Position numbers and translations under genes: made by a program | Assembly: GCA_014529385.2 (NCBI GenBank) | Contig: CM043943.1 | Coordinates: 159,298,247 to 159,362,246, forward strand | Direction: 5' to 3' | Origin: Adiantum capillus-veneris | Lineage: Eukaryota > Streptophyta > Polypodiopsida > Polypodiales > Pteridaceae | DNA: 64,000 nt | Shown: piece by piece, positions 11,227 through 22,979 of the stretch | Numbering within the stretch: the first letter of the stretch is position 1 | Layout of the letters: the number at the start of each line of letters is the position of its first letter | The notes under the pieces: model-generated | What the model saw: the letters and a program-made list of their open reading frames with translations, nothing else | Database searches by the model: none | Told to the model about the DNA's origin: nothing

Positions 11227-12474
11227 TGTCACGTGCGCACTTCACTTGCGCTACGTGGACATGCTTCTACTATGGTCTAGCATGAGTCATTAGCTTAGGA
11301 CTGAGCCTGGCACCTTTGTGAGCCTCGAGCAGGACGTGCATGTCCAAGCCAGTCATAGTTGCATACCCTCTCTTGCACAAGTGCAATCATTTCAGCATAC
11401 GGGCATTTTACCACCTGAATCACCTCTTATAGGTCATTTATTTATAGGTAACTTTTGGAATTCTTCTTAAAAATCGCGAGTTTGTTGGAAAACTTGCCCG
11501 ACCCAGCCTATAGGTCTTATAAAAGAAACCTAGCGCTGAGAGAGAAGAGCAGAGAAGCAGAGCGGAGGAGCCTCTCAAGCACAGTGGCTGTCTAGCGTTT
11601 TTGCCACGCATTGCATCAGCATTTTCAGCCTTGGTACCTCGTCGTCATCAGCGTCTTTGGACGATCAGCTTTCAGCCCTTAGCCTTGCAGATCCACCCCA
11701 TTCCTCGCAGCAAATCCATCAGTGTTTTCAGCCAGGAAAACAAGCACCGCGGGCGTTTCCAGCCTCTAATCGCCAACAGATCTCAACCTAGCCTCGTCGT
11801 GGTTGCCCCTTACCATCGACATCGCTAGCAGATTCCAGCATTCAGCTGTAGCGTCGTCGTAGTCATCGCCATCGTCGATACAATACCCCAACACCTAGTA
11901 CCCCTTGTGCCTTGGCTCGGCATAGGGATCCACAGAACCTCGTCGCCGACATCACCGTCGTCCACATAGAACCCATCAATACCTCATCATCGTCAACACA
12001 GAAACCATCAGTACCTCGTTGTCGACATCATTGTCGTCGACACAAAACCCATTGGTACCTCGTCGTCGACATCATTGTCTTCGACATAGACCCATTAGTA
12101 CCTCGTCGTCGACATCATCGTCGTCGACATAGACTCCATCAGTACCTCGTCGTCGACATAGACTCCAGCGGTGCATCGTTGTCATCAACATCCTCGTCAT
12201 CAAGTACCACAGCATCAGTACCCATTAGCATCAGCATCTCAGCATCCAATCATTGTATGAGCATTTGTGCAAGAATAAAGAAAGTACTTGCTCTGGCAAC
12301 AGAGCAAGGGGCCCTTTAGGGTTGGGACCTGACATCCATGTGTTGTCTCTTTTCTCTCTCTTGTGTCTCTCTTTCCTTCAGTTCAGTTCCTTCAAGTGAA
12401 GTAAAGTGTCACTTGTGTTTGTGCGGAGTACTAGATTCAAGCTAAACCCTTAAACACTTCCATTGCACCTGACA
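11227..12474 (+). repeat. Element A 3' LTR
   Basis: 1248 bp, TGTCACGTG...TGACA, preceded by a run of G. It is the uninterrupted version of 68-913 plus 10083-10547. Confidence 0.88.
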
Positions 12475-14760
12475 GAGAGAGGTTGCACTCAAGGGCTGTT
12501 GCCCTTCCTCTCTTTGTGGTGTGTGTCCCTTCTGGCTGTGCACATGGTGAGCAACTGTGAGGGATTCATCTCTTGTTGTCATGTGTTGTTTCTTGAGCTA
12601 TTAATGGTCACTTCTGTGGTAGGATTTGCATATTTTCAAAACTCCAGGCAATGCTCTCTATAGCAAAAGCCTGGGTCCTATAAGCAGACCCTCAATGCCA
12701 TGCGCTCCAATTCATGTGAAAGCTCTATGATGAGCAACATGAGCGCTTTAATGTGCTCTCTATCAAACACCAAGAGTAAATGTGGCTTCTGGATCCCAGC
12801 TCCAAAATTCATGTGCTCTACATGACTATAGACCACCTAGCTAGCATTTGTTGCTACTAAGACAAGGTTTATATTGCCAAGTTTACAGCAAGGGCGAGTG
12901 TAACCTAGAGTGAGACACTTTAATCCTACTCATGGAAGTGCATCCTCTTGCAAAAGGACGGTCCTACCCCCTATGAAGACATGACCAGTGCAAGATACTT
13001 CCTAATTCAGGATGGCACGAATGTGTACATTGAAAAAATCTCTAATAACGACTCTCTAAACTTAATGGACCACCCAATTGTAGTGCAGCCACAACATGCA
13101 GACTATGGCTTTTGTTTACGTTGATGATCACAATCGATTCTACTCTACAAAGTCTCAAAACCCAAACCATACCCAAGAGTTTATCACCAAAAGCGCAAGA
13201 GGAATTAATGGGTTGACGTTGCCCAGATAGTGCTAAATAACAAACACAACAAATGTCTGAGCACATGATTGTAGATCAATATCAATTGAGGTCTATCGCT
13301 CCATCTGATAAAGACTTGTGCTTGCACGTAGATGGCAAGAGATATTTCAAGCTCCTCCTCCCTAAGCATGTCAGATCTCAAGCGAGGATCAAGTATTGCA
13401 TTTGACAAGGTTTACTTAAAGTACAAAGATGCAAATGGTAACATGTACAAACTGCATCACCTCCCAAGTGCATCTAAGGTAGAGTAGAGTTGGATTGGTA
13501 AAGAGGGTAAAGTCCACAATCCCATGTAAGCATATGGCTCTCAAGTCCTTGGACATAGGTCTTATCACGCAAGCTCAATGCAAAACAATGAGCAAATGCT
13601 AAATCCCAAGGCATCTCCTCAATCACCTCCTAAACCAGTGCCAAGGAAGCAAATTTTGCCTCGAGAGACAATGGATCTTCTCAGATCCAAAGTCATGGAG
13701 CGAGAAGTGACAAATGCAAAGTTGAATCAAGCTATGAGAATCAATGTGCTCAATGCTATGGTGCCAAAATCTGTGGTTAGCTCAAGAAAAAAGTCTATTG
13801 TGAGCACAATGGTATGTCTCTTCTTGCATCTAGGAAGAACATGCTAAGCCTTGTGTGATAAGTGAAACCTTGTGTGATAAGTGAAGCAGGTACACCTCGA
13901 ATTTTCTAGGTCAACCTAAACTTCAAAATCCATATGAGCCCATCTATCTACCTTGAAGAATAATCCAATCAGTGTAGAGACAAACAAGAGACGCAATTCT
14001 CCATAGAGTTCCATATTACAAGTGGAAGTTTTTACTTCAAGAGGAACTCATTTTGGGCAAATTCCTACTTCATTGAAGAAACCAAGTCCAAAATGCAAAA
14101 TAGCCGAATAGAATTGAAGTCAAACCAAGGGAAAGTAAAGATCGAGTTTAATTTCAAGGAGCTCAAGGTATCACATTAGCAGCAGTGATAGCTCATGTCC
14201 CACCGCAATTCCACCTTCCGAGGTTAAGGGTTCTTTTTGCCAAAAGAGTTGGAGAAAATGCACGCTAAGGATGAGCTTCCAACGACACCTACCAACAGTA
14301 AAATTCAACAATAATTGATGAGCTTAATGAGCACAAAGGCATCAAAAGCTCATCAATTATTGTTGAATTTTACTGTTGGTAGGTGTCGTTGGAAGCTCAT
14401 CCTTAGCGTGCATTTTCTGACTAATCCACAGCTATAGTGTGCCAACTGCCATGGTCAACCTAGAGGAAAGTAAACAAAAGGCATCATTGACAGCTAGCCA
14501 CAAGAGAGAAGAAGCTTCAACAAAACCCTAGCCCTACATGAATAAGGATTGCATTCGTGTTATAATGTGGACGTAGAGCTAGAATCAGATTCTTAGCTCT
14601 ACTTGATTGAAATGTGACATGATTTCCCATCAAGCTTGGAGTATTCTTGACAAACTTTTGGTTCAAAAGGGGACCAGTATTATGGCTGCTACACTTTGCA
14701 TCCAAAGCACTCCAGGATGAATTATAGCAGTCCTCTCATTGCAAAAAGTGGGAGTCAGAT
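12475..14760. other. Unrecognised stretch
   Basis: No frame resembles a known protein family. The longest candidate is 13578-13847 (89 codons) with no domain. The notable structure is the perfect inverted repeat at 14255-14416. Confidence 0.5.
14255..14416. repeat. Perfect 71-bp inverted repeat with 20-bp spacer
   Basis: Left arm 14255-14325, spacer 14326-14345, right arm 14346-14416. The arms are exact reverse complements base for base by hand comparison. Outermost bases are AAAATGCACGCTAAGG and CCTTAGCGTGCATTTT. Confidence 0.95.
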
Positions 14761-16373
14761 GAAGTAAATCATAGAGTGAGACACACTGAAATGTAGCTTG
14801 AAGAACATCTTTCGAGTTGAAGATCTGAGGCTGCCTCTATGTAGGCACCAACTACTTCAAGAACTAGGAAGGAAGAGGCTATCTTATTGTTGAAAGAAGG
14901 CTTAGCTTCATGACTTTTGTGTTTGGTAGGGAAAGGCTTAGGGTCGCACATTGAGCCTTGGTTAGGACGCCTTTGTGCTTGGGTGATGTAAGTGGTTCTC
15001 CGGGTGACACAACATGAGTGGAGAATGAAGGAGGGAGAAGGTTGAGCGGTAGAGTTGACTGCAATCAAGCTCATTGGGAAGGTGAAGTCTCTTGGTGTGG
15101 GGTTGGCTAAAGTAGAAGCATTCTGCTTGAGGCAATAGTGGTTCAAGTCGGGTCAGTGACCTGAAAGGGGGAGACCCTTTGAGAAGGGAACGCTCGCCTT
15201 TGTAGTGTAGTGTCATATTCGCCACATCTGTAACAAAGGACTTGGCTGTTGGGTTGTTGTGATGGGTGTCGAGGAGGGGCCATGTTTGGGTTAAGGTTTA
15301 TGGTAGCAATGTAGAAGCTTCGAGAAGGAGAGTGGCATAGTAGCATTGTGGAAGCTCTAAGGTTGGATTCTCCTACACAAAAGGGTAGCTAGTAGAGGAG
15401 GCGTAATGCTATGCAGCCCATAGCACGTGGGATCACAGAGAAACTCCATGCTGGACAGGCTGGACTAAGTTCTACTGGAGCTATCCGAAGCCCTTCAGGT
15501 AGTAGCAATCCTTATCTTCATGACCACTCCTCACAAGAGTAGCAATAGGCTTGGAGAGTCCATTCTCATAAAGAATAACCTGAGGAATGACATGTACTGT
15601 CAAAAACTAGAGCTTTGGATTCTGGTTGTGCATTGAGCTCCTCTAACTCCCTTTTCAGCTCCTCCAATGCTTGGTGTTGAGATGTCTTGTCTAGGGGCGT
15701 TCACTTTCCCTTTTGCAGACTGCGCTGTAACTTGAGTGCTTTAAGCTCTCTACATAAACAAACCAGAGGGTCAGATGCATTTTCAAAAACGACACTGGCT
15801 GGCCCGGTTCGAAAAGGGTCTTTGAAGCAATGGAGAATCTTCTCGCTCCTTCAATTCTTGTAGCTGCAGCAACAAACTCATCTAGGGTAGAGTCTAGTTT
15901 CAGAGACTCCGGAGCTTACGTTGGGATGAGCCTTCTCAAAACCCCTTCTTACCATAAATTCTCCTCGTTGCTGGGGCAACTTGGCCACCAAGGCCTTAGT
16001 TGTCTCGAAAAGGGTCTTTGAACAATGAAGAGTCTGCTCGCTCCTTCATTTCTCCTCGTTGCTGGGGCAACTAGGCCACCAAGGCCTTAGTTGGCTCGAA
16101 AAGGGTCTTTGAAGCAATGAAGAGTCTTCTCGCTCCTTCAATTCTTGTAGCTAAAGCAACAAACTCATCTAGAACCTTTTCTTGATAGTCTCCTCATTGG
16201 AAGGCATCACATAACTTCTTATTTCGTGTAGCCCAATCAGCAAAGTGGTTCTTTGTAAACGGGATTTACCACTTGTCAACTAGGCCATCCATTGTTGAAG
16301 GGAAGAGCGCAAGATATGCAACGTCACAATTAGAAACGCAGCACCAACATAGAGAGAAACAATGTGCCATGAT
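14760..16373 (-). pseudogene. Element I gag fragment, 3' part
   Basis: Minus-strand frames match the B/C/D gag: CYRCGEY zinc-knuckle start near 15230, DFTFPMSLIAVNSTAQPSPS near 15090, and the linker peptide EAASDLQ near 14830. Frames are broken by shifts and stops. The gag N-terminal part continues at 22253 after an L1 insertion flanked by GTGCCATGAT. Confidence 0.7.
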
Positions 16374-16560
16374 GCTCCTATGCTGGATTGGTCACTAGCT
16401 TCAGGTGGATTCCCCCACGGACTCCAGTACGCTATCTTGAGTGTCAAGTTGCCTTCGACTTGTCCCCTAAGCAGCAGACCGCTCCCCTCCTGTTCATTAG
16501 GAAGAAACTACTTCACTGGAGTTCGGCACGGCTCTCTTTGGCAAACAGAGTTGTAGACTT

Positions 16561-16934
16561 CAGCGTAACCGCAAAACGTTTCAGACCCGAAACGTTTCAC
16601 CGCGAAACGTGGCGTTTCACTCCGAAACGTTTCACCCTAGGCTAAGGCCCCATTGAAACGTCTGACCGAAACGCCAATTTTGTGTATATATAGTGTTATG
16701 TATAGACAAAACAGGTGTTCACAGTGTAGTGAGTAGAGAGAGACACATGCTATGTTAACCTTGAAATAACATATACATAGTAAATGAATAACTATTTAAT
16801 GTCTAAATTTTTGAAAGGGATTTTTTTTTAAAAGGCGTTTCACTCCAGGCGTTTCACCCTGCAGGTGAAACGTTTCGGCCGTTTCACCCGTTTCGCGTTT
16901 CAGTCTAGCTGAAACGCGTTTCGCGGTTTCGCTG
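16561..16934. mobile_element. hAT-like MITE packed with GAAACG motifs
   Basis: 374 bp splitting the L1 RT. Termini CAGCGTAACCGCAAAACG and, inverted, CAGCGAAACCGCGAAACG match at 16 of 18 positions. GTTGTAG occurs at 16550-16556 and again right after the element at 16935-16941; four bases (ACTT) on the left are unexplained. GAAACG or its complement CGTTTC occurs more than a dozen times, crowded near both ends, often as GAAACGTTTC. No coding frame. Confidence 0.75.
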
Positions 16935-17132
16935 GTTGTAGTGGCCAACCAAGTATTGTTGGCTACTAAGTGGTACATCACATCTTGTTGGATCTTCTCG
17001 AGCTCTTGCATCAGCCAGCTAGAGAGGCTGATCAGGAACTTTCTGTGGTCAAGGCGCGACACCCAATTAGCCTAGACCAAAGTGGCCTGGCAAGTCATCA
17101 CCTTACCATGTTCTCAAGGGGGGTTGGGGATC

Positions 17133-17928
17133 TGTCACAAATTGATGACGTGGGATGACCACCCGTGCACAGATGCTGACGTGGACAGACAGTACAGAAG
17201 CTGACATGGCAGACAGTACGGACGTCCGAAAATTGCGCTGACAGGCTACTGACATGGCATTACGGACCCCCGTAAAACACGTTGCTGATGTGGCAGAACT
17301 GTACGGAATCCCGCAAAAAGTGCTGATGCTTTTGAGTCAATTTTTGGGGATTGTTGCTTTTGGAACTCTTTGCTTTTGAGTTTATGGCTTTTGGGGCTCT
17401 ACTTTTGGCATCCCTTGTAAAGAATAAAAAGGGCTCAAAGGGTGACGCAGAGTCTCAGAGCCGAGGACCTGCGGGAGTTGTATAGTAATCAAACATTCAT
17501 ATAAAAGAAATTCCTTCGACTCTGGCGCCCTGGGCCTTTCTTCACCATGGTCCGTGGTGAGCTCAAATGGGACTACTGTCCACTTGTGTGGCTTTTCCCT
17601 CCTCCCATCTCTTGATTTAGCCCTCATTGTACATATGCTGTTTTTTCATTGGGAGAGCCCCCCTTATGGTTGATGTAGCCCTCTCTAGTAGAGGTGGTTG
17701 TAGCCCTATGGATAGTTTTATTAAATAATAGAAGGATCTTTTTCCCGAAAACAAAAAAAGAAATACCGAAAGAGGCGTCAGTCTTTGGGTCCAATATCTC
17801 TGGGCATGGAACTATGTCGGGCCATGTCGTCTCGAATTGAACTGTGATTTAAAGTTGTGAAGTATTTTTAAGTGATTCTCTCGTGTGTCGTGCCAGATTC
17901 CCGACTTGGGGTGCCCAAGTCTGTGACA
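17133..17928 (+). repeat. Element G 5' LTR (with L1 end inserted)
   Basis: 796 bp versus 538 bp for the 3' LTR. The excess is the L1 3' end at 17511-17755. Confidence 0.85.
17511..17755 (+). mobile_element. L1 3'-end copy inside LTR of G
   Basis: About 245 bp matching 22010-22245 of the neighbouring L1, ending AGAAGGATCTTTTTC and A-rich. AAAAGAAA flanks it at 17503-17510 and 17756-17763, consistent with a target duplication. It is absent from the 3' LTR. Confidence 0.82.
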
Positions 17929-17929
17929 C

Positions 17930-17941
17930 TGGTATCAGAGC
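17930..17941 (+). promoter_or_regulatory. Element G primer binding site
   Basis: TGGTATCAGAGC, complement of the initiator-Met tRNA 3' end, one base after the LTR. Confidence 0.9.
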
Positions 17942-18399
17942 ATCAGGCGTGTGCTTTTCTCAAAGCATACGGTTCCTATCAAAGAGGAGACAAGGCACTT
18001 GGGCACAATTTTGGGAAATTCTAATTGAAGAATCTTCGTGTCCCGACCGCAACACCGGACCGGATAGCCACTCTCACCCTTCGTACATCGCGCATCGGGC
18101 GCACTCCCGTCTTCATCGCTCTGTCTTACAGGGCATAAAGCCATAAAGAATCCCAGATTACATATGGGTTCTCGTGGCGACTCTGACAGAAAATAACACC
18201 TCCTAGTCAAAATTAGGCGCGGGAACTGAAGAAAAGAATGAAGATTTGAGCAAATTTAGAAGCTTGCCAAATTGAGGTACAAGCATCAACTGCAGGTTGA
18301 CACGTGTGTGAAAAGATTGATCCCCAAATTTGCGAAACACTTGGAGAATTACCCGATTGATGAGATTCACTCAAGATGGCATGAGGCCATTGATTTTTC

Positions 18400-18920
18400 T
18401 CTAAGGATGGAATGAAAGTTGAAAGGATAAACGAATGCAGAAAAGCGGAAGCTTTATTTGCAGAAAGAGATGGACAGAACTATTGGCCAGAAGATGAACC
18501 CGATATTGGAAAGGATACTTACTGTGAAAGATTTTGGGATACTTTTCCGACCTCTTCTTTTGAAAAGATCAGTTTTAAGGAGCAGATTGAGAGGTTTTGT
18601 TGTGGACTTCCCAAAGAAATTCAAGACTACTGTCTTCAGAAGAAGTCAGAGTCCATTCAACAATTGATGGGACATGCTAAGCAGGGATTCACTATGCATT
18701 CGGGTAACTTGACTTACCCACCAAATGAACCTTCAACAAGTCATAACAGAAACAGATGGCTGAAAGATACACAAACCCGGCTAACAGAAGAATAGAAAGA
18801 TACACGATCTCGACTGACAAAAGACTAGAGAGATTAATATTTCAAAGCAGGAAAGTGTTTTGAATGTGAAGAACAAGGACATATCGTTGCACGGTGGCAC
18901 AAGAATAAGGATGACTAACA
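18400..18920 (+). pseudogene. Element G gag fragment with damaged zinc knuckle
   Basis: The frame 18412-18795 encodes EQIERFCCGLPKEIQDYC, homologous to EQIERYCCGLPKKIRDYC in chromovirus F. Near 18850 CFECEEQGHIVARW is a CCHC knuckle whose last Cys is Trp. Upstream capsid and downstream pol are missing or unrecognisable. Confidence 0.72.
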
Positions 18921-19596
18921 GATTGAAAGTACAGTGGGACAGGGAGATACTCGTTCCAGAACAGATAGAACATTATGGATTAAGAATGAGATGATGATGA
19001 CTTTGGAGTAGTGATAGCTCCCCAATGAACTTGAACTGAAAGAGAACGAGGAGACAGATACTGGCTTTCCAAGATAGAAAAGAGAAAGGTAAAGTGAACG
19101 GTGGTTCTTAGTTAAGAACATCGGGCATTAAATGCAAAATGGATTGAGGGGAAGGGCCTAGCAGATACTCCTCGGATTTTTAACTTTACCTTGACGCTTT
19201 TGGTCCAACTGTGGCTATTCCAAGAGTTCCCATAGATTAGCGGGTTGAATCTGATGGAGGCGGGCTTGCACAAGAGGGGAGTTACTCCACTCCTTTGTCA
19301 TAGATTACCTGGATGGAATAAAGTCATTTCCCTTTGGGTTTCAGGGATACTGATGTGTTGACAGTATTCTGCTAGATGACTTTATGAAAGAAGTACTTTG
19401 AAATGGGATCCTTGGAAATGATTACTCGCACACGGCAGTGCTTGAGTCGAAAATCTTTATAGACATGATCGCAATATGGGATTAGTTAATCCCACATCAA
19501 AGAGGTTCGGGATGGATCTAGATGCGATTACTAAATATGTTGCTGACAGTCACGGTCTGAGATTTGGAATGAATTTCTATTTAATGTGATCTGAAT

Positions 19597-19820
19597 GATG
19601 TCATGTGATGTGACTCTCGTCTTTGTACAAGTGCTGGATTCGTGTCGTCTAGTGCGTCGGTACTTAGAGTCAGTGTCTACTGAAGTAGACACTGACTCTA
19701 AGTGTCTACTTCAATATGAATGATGTCATGTGATGTGACTATCGTCTTTGTACGAGTGCTGGATTTGTGTCGTCTAGTGCGTCGGTACTTAGAGTCAGTG
19801 TCTACTGAAGTAGCTTATGG
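19597..19820 (+). repeat. ~126-bp tandem duplication with a perfect 20-bp palindrome
   Basis: A block beginning GATGTCATGTGATGTGACT occurs at about 19597 and 19723. At 19662-19703 two exact 20-bp arms flank GA (ACTTAGAGTCAGTGTCTACT and its complement). The second unit carries only one arm. Confidence 0.85.
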
Positions 19821-19879
19821 CTTATGTTTGATGTGCAAGTGTAATCGAGGGCGATTACGATTTTTTCAAGAGGTGGGTA

Positions 19880-20417
19880 TGTCACAAACTAATGACCTGG
19901 CATGAACACCCATGGAGAGATGCTGACGTGGACAGTCAATACCGCAGCTAACGTGGCAGACAGTACGGACGTCCGAAATTGCGTTGACGGGCCCCTGTAA
20001 AACACATTGCTGACGTGGCAGAACTGTACGGAATTCCGCAAAAAGCGCTGATGCTTTTGAGCCAATTATTGGGGATTATTGCTTTTGGAACTCTTTGCTT
20101 TTGAGTTTATGGCCTTTGGGGCTCTGCTTTTGGCATCCCTTGTAAAGAATAAAACGGGCCCAAGGGCCTCACTCTTCAAAGCATCTGGACGCAGAGTGTA
20201 AGAGTCGAGGACCCGCGGGAGTTGTACTTTGATCAAGCATTAATTTAAAAATAATACCGAAAGGGGCGCCAATCTTTGGGGCCAATACCTCTAGGCACGG
20301 AACTACGCTGGGCCTGTCATCTCGAATTGAACTGTGATTTAAAGTTGTGAAGTATATTAAGTGATTCTCTCATGTGTCGTGTCAGATTCCCGACTTGGGA
20401 TGCCCAAGTCTCTGACA
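19880..20417 (+). repeat. Element G 3' LTR
   Basis: 538 bp, TGTCACAAACTAATG...CTCTGACA, preceded by the purine tract AAGAGGTGGG. Confidence 0.85.
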
Positions 20418-22252
20418 CGATCATTGACCCAACACAGCAGAGCAGAGCCCTCCTTAGGAAGTTTGTGGTCAAAGGACTCCTTCCAAGGCTCTGTTGTTGC
20501 TTCAACGGCTTCAAGCTCAGGTCCCTCTTGCGGGCGCCCCTTGGAGCCCTTCCATCAGGTGGATTTTTACAGAGATGCGTACAGTTGGTCTGAGCAGGAG
20601 GTTGGAGGATCGGTTTGCTGCGAGCCTACTTTAGGTCTTGGGAGCAGTTGAGGAGTGGCCTGGAGCAGCATCAACCCACTTGCACAGAGGAGCGCTTGAG
20701 GGAGCCCCTAGTTTGGAGCCCCATGGTTAGCACTCAGAGAGGCCACCTGGTTGGTAGTAGGCCTCATGTTTCTTGGGGTTCCATGGCAGAGGGTCCAACC
20801 CGCACTCTCAGCCACTAGCTTCAGTTTTCACGTTTGTCCGAGGAGATTCAGAGCATCCAACTACGAGGCATGAGAGGGGTGCAGAGCATGTGTCATGATA
20901 TTAGAGAGGCTTTACTAGCTGAGTGGCTCACCCCTCTAGCGGCAGCAGCTCCCAGATGGATGGGGGCCTTCACACGACTGGAGGTCCTCATCGCAGTTCC
21001 AGCTTGCTCGGAGTCTGTACCCCACATGTTCTTTGAGGTTCACGCAGAGGGTCGCCTTCACAAAGTCTCAATAGAGGCTCCACAGGTTGCAGAGTGTTGC
21101 TTTCAAAGGATACAAGTTTTGGGCATTTGTGGGAGAACCTGTGTCATAGATCCCGACCCAGCAGATCTTGAGACAGGCCACTGGCGGCTTTGGGCTTGGG
21201 AGAGTTGTCCTCTCGCACGAGTACAATGGGACCCTGGAGAGTGGTTCTGGAGGGATCCCTTCTCTTCAACCGATCACCCTAGGATCCCCTTTTTCCATTA
21301 CACGGTTTGACTAGGGCATCACATTTTAGCAGCATAGAGAGAGGCATGTCCTGCTGCAACACTTTATTGGCAGGAGGAAGGTTTCACAACTGAGTTCTTA
21401 TCAGGTTTTTGGGAGTGGTTGAGGGATAGCAAACAGCTGAGGCAGTGAATTACTATGTTCCAGTGGCTAATTGCACACAAAGCTACAGCAATTGGGAGTT
21501 GGCTAGTACACAGTGGATTCTCGGCAGCCTGTAGCCATCCTTTGGAGAGTCAAGGTCACTGTCTGTGGGACTGCCCCATGGCACAGCGGGTTTTGGCTTC
21601 GGGTTCTTCGGCTGATGCCAACTCTTTCCACAGCTTGACAATACACTTGAGGTGCTGCAGCCTGGTCCATTCTCATGGGCCCTACGCTCCATCTTGAGTT
21701 GGCTTCCACCAACAGGATGATTAAGATCCAGGGGGGTGGACCTACACTCCAACCTGCCACAGAGATTACCCCCCAGGAGTGGTGCAGTGAGAGAGAGGTG
21801 TGTTGGGAGCTCGTATGTGGCCTAACACTCTAGTTCATTTGGCCGGCCCGCTGCTTCCACATCTTCGAGGCTCGCCCTGTCCCACCGGCAAAGACTCACC
21901 GGCAAAGACTATTCGAGACTTTTGGCTGGAGATGATTCACACTCTCAGAGGTCAGTTCAAGAGACTTCAGGGCGGCTCCAACTGCATGCCGGAGCGTAGA
22001 GAGGCTTTCCTACGACTTTGGCGCCCAGGGCCTTTCTTCTCCATGGTCCACGGTGTGCCTAGATGACACTACCTGCCACCTGTGTGGCTTTTTCCTCCCA
22101 TTTTGTGATTAGCCCTCATTGTACATATTTTGTTCACTCACTGGGAGAGTCTCCCCATGCTTTTGATGTAGCCCTCTTTATCAGAGGTGGTTTGTAGCCC
22201 TATCGGCAGTATTGTTCACTAATGGAAGGATCTTTTTCTCTGGAAAAAAAAC

Positions 22253-22979
22253 GTGCCATGATCATCAGCATCCTCAGTAGAGAGTCCTTGAAGGTTGGAA
22301 AGTTTATGTTTACTGTGGCCAGAATATTGGTGAAATCTTCTGTCCTATTAGCCGGTCTTGCTCGCGAAAAGAGGAGAAGTAGATGGACTAGGTGACAGAG
22401 GTGGTTGTAGGGACTACAAGGGTGTATGTGACTTGAGTGTAGAGTTCAGCAAAAGCTACAGGGTCCAGGTAATGGCGGTGGGAGACTTCGCGCAGGTAAG
22501 AAAGATTGTCGCCGTCTCTAATATAGCTTTAGTAAGCTCATAAGAAGGCTCACTTTGTTGTCCTTCGACTACCTTTTTAGACTGTTTTGCTTGCAACCGG
22601 TCCAAGCTGGTGTAAGGTTGAACTAAGTTGGTCTAGGTGATCATTCTGATGGTGGATCAGACCACGACGAGTACGAGAGGACAGGAGAAGTTGATAGCAC
22701 CATAGGTACGGATGAGTAGACATGACGATTTGACACGAGAAGTAGAAAGGGCATGTAGACTAGACCAGTTGACAGGACGAGCAGAAAGGATAAGTAGACT
22801 GGATGATTTAAGAGGACAAGAGGAAAGAACAATAGACGCGATGAGTGGTCAGGTTGAGTAGACCAACTTGCAGTAGTTGAGCTATGGCGACCTTGAGCGA
22901 GACTTCAGTTGAGGTCCCACCGGGTGTGTCTAGAACAAGAGCACTTGCAGAATGAAATGAGTCGTGTTGTGTTCTCTCT
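22253..22979 (-). pseudogene. Element I leader and gag N-terminal part
   Basis: On the minus strand the family leader (GGTGGGACCTCAACTGAAGT) at 22900-22925 is followed by gag sequence ILATVNINFPTFKD near 22290, matching VLAKVNIKFPTFKG of element D. A truncated LTR end (GAGAGAACACAACACGAC) borders it at 22960-22980, where LINE-L begins. Confidence 0.68.

Larger units (their letters stand above)
68..12474 (+). mobile_element. Element A: non-autonomous LTR retrotransposon, 5' LTR split by element B
   Basis: 5' LTR 68-913 plus 10083-10547, internal region 10548-11226, 3' LTR 11227-12474. LTR ends are TGTCA...TGACA (first T changed to A on the left). GAGAG flanks both sides (63-67, 12475-12479). 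The primer site is TGGTATCAAAGC (initiator Met tRNA type), and a G-rich polypurine tract precedes the 3' LTR. The internal region is only about 0.7 kb with no pol, so the element must have moved in trans. Confidence 0.85.
17133..20417 (+). mobile_element. Element G: degenerate Ty3-type LTR element inside L1
   Basis: LTRs 17133-17928 and 19880-20417, TGTCACAAA...TGACA. GATC occurs at both borders and removing the element rejoins the L1 frame (GGLGI-IDP). The primer site TGGTATCAGAGC at 17930 is the exact initiator-Met tRNA type. Only gag fragments remain inside. Confidence 0.85.
16398..21697 (+). pseudogene. L1 ORF2 C-terminal part (interrupted)
   Basis: Pieces: 16398-16552 (RYLECQVAFDLSPKQQ, APLLFIRKKLLHWSSARLSL), 16943-17132 (ANQVLLATKWYITSCWIF, SSSCISQLERLIRNFLWS, GGLGI), then 20418 onward (IDPTQQSRALLRKFVVKGLL). 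The C-terminal zinc-binding region lies near 21455-21610 (HCLWDCPMAQRVLA). Both breaks in the RT are explained by the MITE and by element G. Stops and frameshifts elsewhere make it non-functional. Confidence 0.78.
16374..22252 (+). mobile_element. 5'-truncated plant L1 LINE with 10-bp target duplication
   Basis: GTGCCATGAT flanks both sides (16364-16373 and 22253-22262). It ends with TAATGGAAGGATCTTTTTC and an A run. Coding runs from the RT C-terminal part through a zinc-binding tail. It is split by a MITE (16561-16934) and by LTR element G (17133-20417). Removing these leaves about 2.2 kb. Confidence 0.87.

Noticed and set aside
16374-22252. Two separate L1 insertions on either side of element G
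   Set aside because: The 10-bp duplication at the outer borders and the continuous GGLGI-IDP frame across G show one L1.
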